64,000 nt of DNA from Scedosporium boydii (Eukaryota > Ascomycota > Sordariomycetes > Microascales > Microascaceae). This document shows, in pieces, positions 10,324-20,962 of the stretch. The stretch's first letter is position 1; each line of letters opens with the position of its first letter. The notes under the pieces were generated by a model. The model made no database searches, was not told the DNA's origin, and saw only the letters and a program-made list of their open reading frames with translations. The position numbers and the translations under genes were made by a program. The DNA lies in assembly GCA_002221725.1 (NCBI GenBank), contig NJFT01000062.1:1-64000 (forward strand), read 5' to 3'.

Positions 10324-12670
10324 ATGACTCGTGGTAAGGGTCGCAGTGCCGTCGCGTGTCGATTTTGCCATTCGCAAAAGCTCAAATGTAACGGAAGTGG
10401 AGGTGCGTCTACTTCGTACCATTTTCGATGCCGCGCATCGCATCCGCTGATGGGGCAAATGCCATAGATACTCCTTGTCTGCGTTGCGTGTCGCGGAGGC
10501 AAGAATGCGTCTATCCTACTAGAGAGAAACTCATCACCATACCCGAAAGCTATGTCCGGAATCTCGAAAAGCAGGTCGAGCTTGCGCGGCGGCCCTCCGC
10601 ATGCTTGCAACCGAAGATTGCTTCCCCAATCCCTCATGCAATACCTATTGCTGTCCCCCCACCCCCCCAGAGCCTATCAGTTAGCCAACATGAATCGATG
10701 GAAAGCTCAAGCCCCGAAGGCTTCGTACAGAAACTAAAGGCCCTTTCGTCTTCCCCTGCCCAGGATGGCCCTGCGGCGTACTCACCAACGGAAGGCGGGT
10801 CAGAAAGGGAGGGCCGTTATACTTACTCCCGGCTGAGGTTTGATTTATTCCGTATGTACACGTAGTACATATTAGTACCCAAACCTTTGGACTCCCGCTG
10901 ATACATGACCGTCACAGAGCCCGAGGTTTCCTTTAAACTTCCGCCCAAGCCATACGCTTTCCACCTGCTCCAAGTGTTTGAGGAGGGATTTTGTGACTAC
11001 CATTGGTACCTTCGGAAACAGTTTCGCGAGCGCTTGGAGCTGACATATCTGGATCCCGTACCTCAATCGCAAGACCGGAACTGGCTTTGTAGGGTATCTG
11101 TTGTCATGGCACTTGCAGAAACGTGGATTTACGGAAGAAATTCCTCGAGCAACCCGCGACCATGGAATCCAACTAGTAGTCCTGGGAATCCACCTACCCC
11201 TCCGGGCTCTGAACTGTTTGAACAGGGTCTTCTTTTGTTGAAGGCCGCCTCAGAAGAAATTGTACCAGAGCACGTCGAAGCATACAATCTCGTGGTAAGC
11301 TTTCCCCAAGCTGCCCTGACAGACGTGACATGTCTACTAACAAATCTTATATTCGGCACACAGGCATTCTACTGCTACTCCCTGAACCGCCGCAAAACGG
11401 CCTATTCTTTCTCCTCACAAAGTATTGCCTTGGCTAAGCTCTTGCGCTTGGATAAACCCTGCACCTCCCACCTTCCAAGGGGGAACAATATTAGTACCCG
11501 TGTCCAGAACGAGCATTACAAGCGGGTTTGGTGGACCTCTTACTGTATGGATAGGATGGTTACCACGGATTTAGGCCTAGAGCCTGCCCAGCTCCCAGCG
11601 CCTGATCTTCCTTCATCTACAGACCTGGTTGAGGAAGAACTCGGCGAATTCTTTGACCCGCGGCTTCTTACTGCCCACGCGCAGTTGTGCGAGATTAAGA
11701 GGCAGGTAGTGGCGGCGACGTCGAGCAAGAGCTTGCAAGGCTCGGCTAGTGATGATGAGAGGAGACAGATCGTTACTCCATGTTTAGACCTGCTGCAGGC
11801 GTGGCGGGAGAGTCTAGGTCCTGGTATGATATTCGACTTTAATAGTGGGATACCTGACGAGATGATGGCGCTACCATTTGTGAGGATACTGTCGTCTCTA
11901 TACCTGCGGTATCACCAGGTAAGTATCTTGGTACTGAATGGGTTTCGTGCTTATCCAGAACTAAAACCCGATCCGCAGTGTCTCATACTACTTCTACGGC
12001 CGTTTTACCTCTACGAACTAGCTTCCGTCGTACAAAGTCGAACGTCACAAGGGCACACGTCATCAGAGTTGGAACCTCTCACAGTATTTCTTCGATCAAC
12101 GGCAGATGATGTGGCCATGTCGCTAAAGGTGGACTGCCTCCAAGCAGCGCGGAATAACCTCAAGATCCTTCTTGATCTGTGCAAGTATAGTAAAATCGGT
12201 ATGCTTACTTGACTCCCCAAACCTGCGCCAAAAATGCCCCAGCTCCGCTAATGCATCGGGAGATTCACACAGCAAAATTTGGTTATTGGGAATCATCGCA
12301 TCTGTTCACGGGCCTAGCCATTCTCTCCCTATCCGAGATCGTCGTGAAAAAGAATGACCTCTCTGTAATAAATCATGAACAAGATGCCGGGCTCTACTCC
12401 CAAGCACGAGCCCTCCTGGAAGATATGGCCAGAGCTGGGAATCCATCGTCTAAAGACCATGAGGTGTTGCTATCTGACGTGGAATTAATGGTCCAAAAGT
12501 TGTCGACTGAAACGATCCAGTCAGCTGGCCAGGGCTGGGGAGAAGGGAACTCTGGAGTACAGGGAGCCGGATTACTGAACCTGGGTTATGATGGAAGTTT
12601 TGACGACCGACTCTGGGAAAATATAAACTGGGAGGATCTGTTGAGCACATACGCTCAAGGGCTTCAGTAG
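10324..12670 (+). CDS. Zn2Cys6 transcription factor with Fungal_trans domain
   Basis: Nuclear regulator with six exons: 10324-10402, 10468-10851, 10918-11294, 11364-11918, 11979-12198 and 12273-12670, giving 670 residues. The zinc cluster spans an intron: C12 and C15 (ACRFCHSQKLKC), C22, C30, C33 and C40 (DTPCLRCVSRRQECVYP), the canonical spacing. A coiled-coil start PESYVRNLEKQVELA follows. The middle homology region contains YCYSLNRRKTAYSFSSQSIALAKLL and RVWWTSYCMDRMV, typical of the Fungal_trans (PF04082) domain. The introns at 11295-11363 (69 bp) and 11919-11978 (60 bp) are multiples of three without stops, so retained-intron forms would stay in frame. It sits just downstream of the FAD oxidase and MFS permease and may control them (inference from position). 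Confidence 0.92.
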
Positions 12671-13188
12671 GTGCTAACAGACGATACAGAACCATCGTTG
12701 TGCTGAAAACGAATGATATTCCAATCTAGATTTGAAATCCAGCCAGTATGCAGTTATATATATACCTTTGACCTGTCCTGTGTTACAGCTGGGAGCGAAA
12801 TCGGTTTCCGCTTGGCACTATTAAAACCCCCCAGCCACGACAGACACTCAATGAAGACAGGCTATGTTGCGTTCAAATTCCGACTCTACTTCGTAGACCC
12901 GTAGAGCCTTCCTGTGCGGCTTGCAGACGAAAATGACGGTGGCGGTGGCAGCGAAGAGATTAAATAATAGCAAGATTATTCTAAAGAGGTCAAGTAACAG
13001 AGGGCTTGTGCGCCCTCGGATTCTGCCAGCAAGGCATTGTTACTTGCATAGCGTCACTCTATATCTATAAGCAGAATTAACTATCCTCGGCCATTGATTA
13101 TGGGCCCGGCTGCGTACCACACTTTTACATAAAGCATTTTGTGGATGCCTGAAACGAAATACATTGACTTCCTACACCGCACCAATTA
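12671..13188. other. Convergent intergenic region
   Basis: Separates the 3' ends of the Zn2Cys6 gene and the GH78-like pseudogene. Contains one TACTTCGTA copy at 12887-12895. No gene seen. Confidence 0.5.
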
Positions 13189-14398
13189 TTATGTATTCCG
13201 AAGTACCTTCCTTTCACTCCAAGTTAATTCTTCCTTAGCATTCACCCTGACGTTGCCCAGGGTCTGCATTCCACTCGGGGGCACCGCAGTAATACCGTGC
13301 TGAAGGTGTTCGGGGACATTGGCCCCCAGGACGAACCTATTCCCATCCGTATACCGGGCTAAGCGTATCCCATCCGATGAGCGTGGGACAGGCACTTCAC
13401 CCCAAGCCCATGAGAGGCCTCCCAGTCTCGGCTTCACCTCCCACCTCTCGAACCCGGGCGCCTCGGGCATCACGCCCAGGACATGACGAGATAGCAAGCC
13501 ACTCTTCCAGTCGCCCAGCCATGGGCTATGCTCTTGAACGAATCCGAGTTATACACCTCCCCGACACCCTCCCAAAAGGTGCCAGGATCCCGAACCGGCA
13601 TGTATCCCCACAACCTCCTCATCTCTTCCAGTGCCGAGTCCACAAGTCCTGTCTCGAACCGCGCCGAAATTTCGAAATACGAGATGAAGGCGTAGACCCG
13701 ATCTGCAAATTCGCCCTCGATGAAGTTGTTGTCGTGGAAAGCGTTGCCGTATTCGTGAGCCGTTTCATCTGCCCAATTGTTCAAGATGATCTTGGAGGTT
13801 TCGGCGTCGGCCACTCCGGCGAGGATGGCTAAGCTATTGCAGTCTTGTGCATGCGTGGGACAATAATGTGTCGTCCCGTCGTCGGAAGTACATACATCGT
13901 CGAAGAAGAGTCCCGCCTCAGTGTCAAAGTTACGCTCCCTCAGCGCGGAGTGTCCACCTCTCGGTATCCTGGGTCCGTCCGAGATAGTTTGCCAGCTCTG
14001 CGGCTCGGCGTATGGCGTGGACGTAGAGGGCGTTGTAGTAAGTGACTGATCCCGTGCGCCCGATGAAAGCGCAGTCACCCCAGCCGGAAGTATCACTTCT
14101 CCCCTTTTCAACGAGGCCCGTATCGGGATTGGTGACGCTGGGTAGAAATCGTCGAGGGCGGAGACTAGGCAAGGGTAGTACTTTTCGAGATACTCCTTAT
14201 TGCCAATGTACATAACATAGTCGTAAATAGCAACAACCCACCAGAGAGTGTAATGGAAGAGGTGGAGACTATATTGAAATCTGAGCGGCTTCGTAAGTTG
14301 TTGTTCTTTCGTTGCGAGTCAATGATTACCGAGCTTCGATTCATGGGTGTACTTACATGCTCGATGGGGGAATCTCCTTGGGCCATTGTTATCGCCAC
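13189..14398 (-). pseudogene. GH78-like alpha-L-rhamnosidase, C-terminal part, frameshifted
   Basis: The minus strand carries the (alpha/alpha)6 C-terminal half of a fungal GH78-like rhamnosidase, but in alternating frames. YIGNKEYLEKYYPCLVSALDD runs to about 14123, then the frame changes for NPDTGLVEKGRSDTSGWGDC through TQDTERWTLRAE (to about 13940). It returns to the first frame for FDTEAGLFFDDVC through FHDNNFIEGEFADRV and SIAHGWATG, and changes again at about 13492 for LLSRHVLGVMPEAPGFERWEV to the stop at 13189. At least three single-base shifts and the absence of the N-terminal modules mark a dead gene. A likely intron lies at 14281-14355. Family members are usually 600-900 residues; this covers roughly 370. 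The N-terminal part of the same family is at 29120-29601. Confidence 0.8.
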
Positions 14399-15579
14399 CG
14401 TGAAATTTGGGCAGGGCGAGGCGTGGTAAGTTCGAGGAATGGATGGCGATGCATGATCTAGTTTCAGAAAAATTATATGCGTTCACATTGGGCTCGAGCG
14501 GTAGGTGCTCATGAGTGAAGCTACTCGCAATCTACTTCAGGACATGAATACAGGTGAGCTTCGTTTGTGCCAGGTGCAGTATCCGTCTCAGAGCCATTGG
14601 GGCCCTCGATCTTGACATAACTTTCCGGAGAGATCTCCGACCTCATAAGTTTGTGGCATATTCATATCGCAGGAAGGATCTTGTCCTATTGATAAGCTTC
14701 CCGGTGCTCCCTTGTCTTAGGACAGTTTCCATCAGTAGTTTGGTTGGACTTGGGTTTGCAGGCAAGAAGGAAACCACAGAACTGGAAGAAACTGGGATCG
14801 GTAATACAAGCGAGTGAATGACGGGATGAAGGTATCATCTGTTACCCAACAAGGAAACGGTGATCCATCATCCAATCTCAATTGGTTCTTTCCTCGATGC
14901 CGCTCGGCCCTTGCGATATGCCTGAATACTGAGCGTACTGAAGCACAAAGGTAAACGTGACATTACTCCCAAAGGGTTGGAAGATCGCCGACCCATGCAG
15001 CTACCTAAGCCGAATTAGGAAACATTGATTCCACACATGGAGGAAAACCCCTGCGACTCCTGTGGTTCGGTAACTGAGGACTGTGCGGCCGTGCGTGACA
15101 GGGAAACTCGTGTCAAGTTGTTTCAGTTAGACTCTTCTTACCGAGGGCTAGGCTGGATGAATTATTTTGGGTGTGCCTGCCAAGTATCAGACCCGACGAC
15201 CATTACATCTCAACGCTTCCTAAAGTACTACTTCTATCCGACCAAATACTTCCAGATAGAAAAATGGATTTATGCTAATGTTCCTTTTGGACAGGGTCAG
15301 GGATTACTAGTGGGGAGTGGCTATAGAAGAACCTCGATTTTCAAGGAATAACTGATGATGCCCATTAGAATGATTAAAGAGTCGGAAGGAGGTATTCACA
15401 GGCGATAAGTGCAAGTGAGCAGAAGTACTAGTGTGCTGTCAAAGAATGGGTTCACAACCAAAGATTGGGCCTCAGCCCAGTCGTGGCCAAGGGTTACAAG
15501 GATCACAGTATTGGAATTGTTTTATGTGTTGGATTTCCAAGAAGTAGTTAATCTTGACGACACAAGTGGTCCAGGATGG
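14399..15579. other. Gene-free stretch
   Basis: About 1.2 kb with only short unsupported frames on both strands. The missing middle of the GH78-like gene was looked for on the minus strand here and not found. A weak stretch (EHLPLEPNVNAYNF at about 14470-14515) might be residual coding sequence but is not assignable. Confidence 0.5.
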
Positions 15580-16643
15580 TTACTGCCCCTGTTGCCCTCG
15601 CTGTCCTTGCCGTCCCTGCCGTCCCTGCCGTCCCCGGCCTCCCCGTCGCGCCTGCTGATTGCCATCTGTATTACCACCGCCGGCCTGCTCGTTATCATTT
15701 CTACCATCTCCAGCCACTACGAACCCTTCTTCATCCTGGTTCTGCGTCATGTCACCGTTCTTCCGGTTCGGAGAGGTCGACGGCCCAGATCCCGCCTCAG
15801 CGACGACCTCAAACTTAGTACAGTCGTCCTGAGCTCCGCGCTGGGCCACGGGCATAGCAACCGGCTGGTGGTTCTGAGCCGCGATCATAGTGCAGACGCG
15901 GTACGCACCGGGAGGAAGCCCGCCTTCAACCACTGCTTGCAAGAGGCCCTGGCCGTTACCGGCGTCGTCAATGCCCTTGAAGAAAGCAAACTTGCTCGGG
16001 TCGGGCGGGGTAGTTGAGTCTAGCGAACCGATATCCTGGACCGTGACATGGCAGTGGCCAATGATGTCTCCGTTGTTATCAAGGTCCTGAGGTGCTGTGT
16101 AGTAATTGGTGGTGGGATTGACGAAATTGCCGGCCCTGAGATGAGCAGTCTGGACGGAAATGTTGAACGTAGTGTCGGCGGGCACCTTGCTTCCCAATTT
16201 GGGGTTGGTGATCATCGCCGAGATCATATTAGCTACTGCGGGGATTTTGCCCATAGGGATGCCGTTGCATGAACCTGTGGTGATTTGCTTTCCATTGGTA
16301 AGCTCCTGATTTCGGCAAAAGTTGATGAAGTTATTCTCATCCCTAGAGTATGTAGATTGTAAGTTAATAAAAAGAAAATCTCGACTATGGAGGGGGATGG
16401 TGCTGCGAAAGGGGAGGCTCCCTACGTAGCGGATTCGGCCTGGCCTGGCTTAATGCCATCGGTCCCGCGCTCTTGGCCTGTCAGGGCACTGGCACTTTGG
16501 ATCAAGTTTTCATCCAAGCATGTCTGCTGGTCCTGCCTTTTAAAGATGTGGGAGACGAGGTTATTCCTTTGGTCAAGTGCGGCACCCTCGATTAGACCAG
16601 CTAACACGAGGAAAACAAATGTAAAGAAATGGCGGAGAAACAT
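15580..16643 (-). CDS. Secreted fungal protein with Gly/Arg/Gln tail
   Basis: Two exons, 16426-16643 and 15580-16342, with an 83-bp GT-AG intron, giving 326 residues. The N terminus MFLRHFFTFVFLVLAGLIEGA is a signal peptide. The mature part has an Asn/Cys-rich segment (ENNFINFCRNQELTNGKQI, GSCNGIPMGKIP) and a beta-rich core with TFNISVQTAHLRAGNFVN, DIIGHCHVTVQDIG, FAFFKGIDDAGNGQG, LPPGAYRVCTM and MPVAQRGAQDDC. I recognise this as a recurrent secreted family in plant- and wood-associated ascomycetes without an established function. The last 60 residues are low-complexity and hydrophilic and end in a tandem run of GRQ/GQQ units coded by cttgccctgccg-like repeats. That tail is basic and probably disordered. 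Confidence 0.85.
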
Positions 16644-18224
16644 CTTGGGGACCTGCAAAATGTACAACACTTGCTAAGGGAATGGAAGACAAGCAAATGA
16701 AAAGACCAGCTAATATTAAAACGAGCGAGTAGAAAGAACCGAAGAACTGAAGGATACTGGAGAGAAGAAGCAATCTACAAGGCAACCATCATCATATTTA
16801 TTTCAAGTTTTTTCTGCTGTCGAGTTCATGGATTTGCCCAGTCCTCAGAGCGTCCAAGTAATTACCCAAACAGGAAACTATGAATTCTCATCCCATGAAA
16901 CAGTGGGCTCCTGGATTCTGGAACATACAAGGGGTTGCCGGAACCAGGGAAAGCACATTGGACGGGGGTCTAATCCGGGCAGCCGTCTCGTCCAGTGGGA
17001 TGATAGCTTGGTCGTCTACCCCGTCCCCGCGTTTATTGTGGGCCACGTCTTTGTCCAGTTTCTGGCGGATGCTTCGCGAAGTACGTCAGATTGCTCTGGA
17101 CCATGTACATTTCGAGCAAACACGGCTGTGAGACAGAGGGTGAGACGCTCTGGAAAGCTAGGCCATGGCCTGTCCACCTCTTGATGGCATTGATTGACCC
17201 GTTCGGAATTATCGACTTGATAACGAAGAAGAATCGGAAGTTGCACTGGGGGAATGGGGGCAGCGGGGAGAAGATTGAGATACTGGCACAACCGAGGGGC
17301 GGCCAACCAGTGGCCTGGCTTTGGGATAGGTGGAGGAGCTTCATATCTAGCCAAACGGTGGGGTATCTTGAATTAGCATTTACGGAACAAAGAATTTTCT
17401 TTTGTAACGACTTGGATTGCATAAGGAGCTATTGGTTTAGGTATTTATTTCGTTAATGTTATTCATTCGCCTTCCAGCCCTACTTTCTCAACACTAAATC
17501 AACTAGTGTTCTCTACCATTCTCTCGTGCAATCGTTTCCTAGAACTCCTTCCTTAATTGGTCTGATTCTGTCAACTGGACGCTCATTTCTGGAACTACTG
17601 CGCCATCGATGAGAGTCATTTTCCTATGGGTCACGGCGTGCGGCGTACTTCGTTAAATCTCAACTGATGGCAAAGGCACAAAAGGCGCCGAGCTATCCCA
17701 CCATATCGATTTGATGTCTTGCTATTTGAGTGTGTGCCGAGGCGTCATGGGTCAATGAAATCGAGAAGGAAAGATGGCTGATCTGCGAGAAACAACTAGG
17801 GTAGGGAGAACCTTCCCAAGGATCAATATAAATTGTTAAGCAATAATGCACCACTCAATTCCTTCGTACGGCCGAGTTGATCCGACGAATTTCAAGTGTC
17901 ACAATAGCATTCGGCCGTAGGCTTATGGCCTCATATGGCCTCTACATATACGCCAGCGGACTTCATCCGGGGTACTTCGTAGCACAGAACTAATTAGGGA
18001 TTTAAACTTCTTGCGTTGCGCACAAGAACAGTACTCTCTTATGAATCCTCGCCGGGCACAACGCCACCACGAAGCACACAAGAACCGCCCCGACGATGGA
18101 CAAGATAATCCCATCCCCTAGGAGCTACTTTTACAAACATGCCGCGATGGCTGTACTGATCAATTTCCTATTACCAAGGCTACCCTGTGGTGCAAACTAA
18201 TACAGTACAGATTCCTCCCTAAAC
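16644..18224. other. Gene-poor stretch with one coding-looking patch
   Basis: Around 17090-17400 on the plus strand the frame reads like protein (ETLWKARPWPVHLLMALIDP, then KLHWGNGGSGEKIEIL and FISSQTVGYLELAFTE), and 17020-17065 contains VYPVPAFIVGHVFVQFLADA in another frame. I could not join them into a gene or name a family. One TACTTCGTA copy is at 17973-17981. The rest shows nothing. Confidence 0.4.
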
Positions 18225-18932
18225 TTAGTTTCCATTTCCAGCATTCTTCTTCCCGCGATGATGAGGCTCGCGGGCCTCGACACCCCTCCGGGTATTGGCA
18301 TTGCCTTGGTTCTTCCGACCCCGGTGGTGGGGCTCCCGTCCCTCGAGGTCTCGCTGCTTATTAGCGTTCCCCTGGTTCTTCCTTCCGCGGTGATGGGGCT
18401 CACGGGAGTCGAGATCTCGCTGGGCATTGGCATTATCTTGATTCTTGCGGCCGCGGTGATGGGGCTCTCGAGTCTCAATGTCCCTTTGCACATTCGCGTT
18501 GGCGTTGGCGTTGGCGTTGCCTTGGTTTTTCCTGCCACGATGGTGAGGTTCGCGGGCTTCAATCTCCCTCTTAGCATTGGCGTTAGCATTGCCATTGCCC
18601 TGGTTCTTCCTGCCGCGGTGGTGGGGTTCACGGGATTCGACATCCCTCCGGGCGTTAGCATTGGCATTAGCATTGCCTTGGTTCTTCCTTCCGCGGTGAT
18701 GAGGCTCACGGCCCTCAATATCCCTCTGCACATTGGCGTTGGCGTTGGCGTTGCTATTGCTCTGGCTCGTCCTACCCCTGTGATGGGGTTCACGGGACTC
18801 AACCTCTCGCCGGTTGTTGGCATTGGCGGCCTGGTTCTGCTTCCCCCGGTGATGGGCCTCCCGAGCCTCGAGGTACTCCTCTTCTTCGCGCTTGTTGTTG
18901 GCGTTTCCGTTCTTCTTCCCTCGGTGATGAGG
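18225..18932 (-). repeat. Ten tandem 66-84 bp coding repeats
   Basis: Protein repeats of 25, 23, 28, 26, 26, 28, 22, 22, 22 and 15 residues are mirrored at DNA level by a conserved block coding REPHHRG(R/K)KN. The Asn-Ala linker varies from two to five units, which suggests slippage or unequal exchange. Synonymous differences between copies (CAT/CAC, CGC/CGT/CGG) show the array is not brand-new. The opposite strand is open for over 200 codons only because of this composition. Confidence 0.9.
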
Positions 18933-19216
18933 CTATCAACTAATGATTAGCTTGCATTACAGGTACGACTCCAACCGGTATCCAATAGCGCCAATAGTGA
19001 TGCATACCTCGCGAACTTCAATGGGTTCGTAACGAACAGCAAAATCCTACAATGGCTCGATCAGCAAAATTTTCTTTATGACGATGTTAAAAGAGTCAAT
19101 GTGCCGTGTTTACTCACAGGATCCCGCTCAACCAAGGCATCGTGGGCGGGCACAGTCAGAGCCGACACGGCAGAGCTGGCCGCGGCCAACACAAGGAGAA
19201 ATGCCTGAGAACGCAT
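18225..19216 (-). CDS. Secreted tandem-repeat protein with Kex2-like sites (RiPP-precursor-like)
   Basis: Three exons, 19118-19216, 19008-19046 and 18225-18932, with introns of 71 and 75 bp, giving 281 residues. The start MRSQAFLLVLAAASSAVSA is a clear signal peptide. From residue 45 the protein consists of ten tandem repeats of 22-28 residues (last one 15) built as REPHHRGRKNQG, an Asn-Ala linker, then a basic site and an acidic spacer such as DVES or DIEG. Nine inter-repeat sites end in Arg. Five are dibasic (KR, RR), where Kex2 would cut in the Golgi, and four are QR. A second dibasic pair (RK or KK) sits inside most repeats. The second intron falls exactly between RE and PHH of the first repeat. 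The design matches Kex2-processed repeat proteins and dikaritin (ustiloxin-type) precursors. Against a cyclic RiPP, the repeats have no Tyr/Phe/Trp except one Tyr in the first. Two in five repeat residues are His, Arg, Lys or Asn, so metal or polyanion binding is an alternative. Confidence 0.8.
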
Positions 19217-20962
19217 GGTGATGAATGTGTGTAGAAAAAAAGGGTTAAAATAAAAAAGGAGTAAAGAGAAGCGACGTGTCTTAAAAAATTTTATGCCAGC
19301 CTATCTCAGATAGCCTATAAAGGTAAGTTAAACAACGAAGTGAACAAGGGCTCCCAGCGCCGAGAGGACCAATGCAAGCCAGTACTGCAAACAAGAAGTC
19401 GAATATGGAAACGGTGGGTGAGGAAGTGAAAGAGGTGAGAGACCAGATGAAGGGTGGAGATAATGACAATTTTATATCCTCCTGGCCCTTAGCCTTGAGA
19501 ATAACCACGACAGAGAGACGATGACAGACCAAGTGCCGGTGCTCGGCCCCAGTCGGTGCCTGTGCCTGCATCTGGACTCTGGAAGCCTCGGGCGTTGACG
19601 TTTTGTCCGTGCCTCGAGCGGCCATGAGACTCAATGAGACATCCATGACAATAGGCGAAGAGAGCCCCTTCGTCCTTGGGTCCATGCCTGCCCCGATTCA
19701 GAACCGCAGATGCCAGTTTCTGCGGGCGCATTGTTACTGGCCGGTCGCGGTAAGTTTGCTTTAACTCCCCTCGCCCAAAATGAAGTTCACGATACACTTG
19801 ACAGAATCTGTGACCAGCTCCTCGGTTTCAAAAGGCCGCTTGCCATGGACGAGAAGAACCTGTGGCACTAGTGCGACCTCGAGCATTTAGAGGGTCGCAA
19901 TGCGGATATCGCGGGGACAAGTCTAAAACCTAACCTGGAGGTTGGGATAGTAGCAGTTGAACGCCCGGCTAGACTATTCTCGGAGGCGACGTCCAACGGT
20001 TAAATCGGCCGGGTGCACTTGCAATTTTTGCCCCCGCGTCTCTCTCTGCGAAGAACTGGCAATCCTCGAAATGGGCATGGCTCGCCTATTCTGGAGGGAG
20101 ACCTGGTCAGACCTTGAGGTTTCACTCAGGGTCGCGACCTGTCAGGGCCCCTTCGAGAAGCCACTAGTGGATTTTTTTGGGGCGCGTCCTTGCCAATGGT
20201 CGCCTCGCTTGGACCCCGATTCCCAAAACAGTAGTTTCTGCCATCCCCAGTTCGCTCTCCCTTGATCGTCGCGGTGTGTTAGGACCACTACTGCCACTAC
20301 CCCTAACTGGGCCTGGATTGATGTTGGTCAAGCTCGAATTACGGCGGATTGGCCAATGAAACCCCGTACTTTCGCCCATTCCCTGCCCTCATATGGCCTA
20401 GGAGAGGCAGCAGCGGGATCTGACACAGGTTGTCAGGCGCGCAGGTGCCATCCATGCATGATGCTACCGACATCTGATGCCTTCTTCATGTTCTATGACG
20501 ATCGTGATCCATGGTGATCTCAGGGACTCATCTAGAATCTGGGGAAAATCGGCACGTCAAGTCGCTTAGACATTCCGTCTAAAACTCGCGACCCCACAAT
20601 AAGGAAAAAAATGCCAGGTTTCACCTCGTCGATCGACTCGACTCTTCGGGAAAAGGAGTAATGCGTACATGACGGATAGTGCATCCCAAATCTGACGAAC
20701 GCCCACAGCTTCCCACTTCACTTCGAGATTCTATTAGCAGCTTGGTCTCTCGTCTCTCTGGAACTAAATCACCTTCCCCCATCTCTAGTTCTACTGCCCT
20801 TCCTGTTTCTTTCTTCCTTGTCCCTCTACGCTGACGTTTTTCTCTCATCCGTCTGCGATTTTTCCCTTTGAGCATTTAATAATTTTTGACCTTGAAGGTC
20901 AATATCATTAGCCTTCGCTTCATCTCCTCATATAATAACACCCAATTTATAGAGAACCCAGG
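19217..20962. other. Divergent intergenic region between repeat gene and UstYa-like gene
   Basis: 1.75 kb between the two divergent start codons. It probably holds both promoters. No supported gene. A pyrimidine-rich leader (20740-20870) lies before the UstYa-like start. Confidence 0.5.

Noticed and set aside
16828..17456. Overlapping plus-strand frames of about 120 codons
   Set aside because: Some segments look protein-like, but they cannot be joined by splice sites and match no family I know. Mentioned only as a coding-looking patch.
18225..18932. CRISPR-like array
   Set aside because: Repeats are protein-coding, degenerate at synonymous sites, directly joined without unique spacers, and in a eukaryotic genome.
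18258..18950. Open frame of about 230 codons on the plus strand, hydrophobic and repetitive
   Set aside because: It is the exact antisense of the repeat precursor gene. The openness follows from the repeated codons, and it has no start context, signal or family match.
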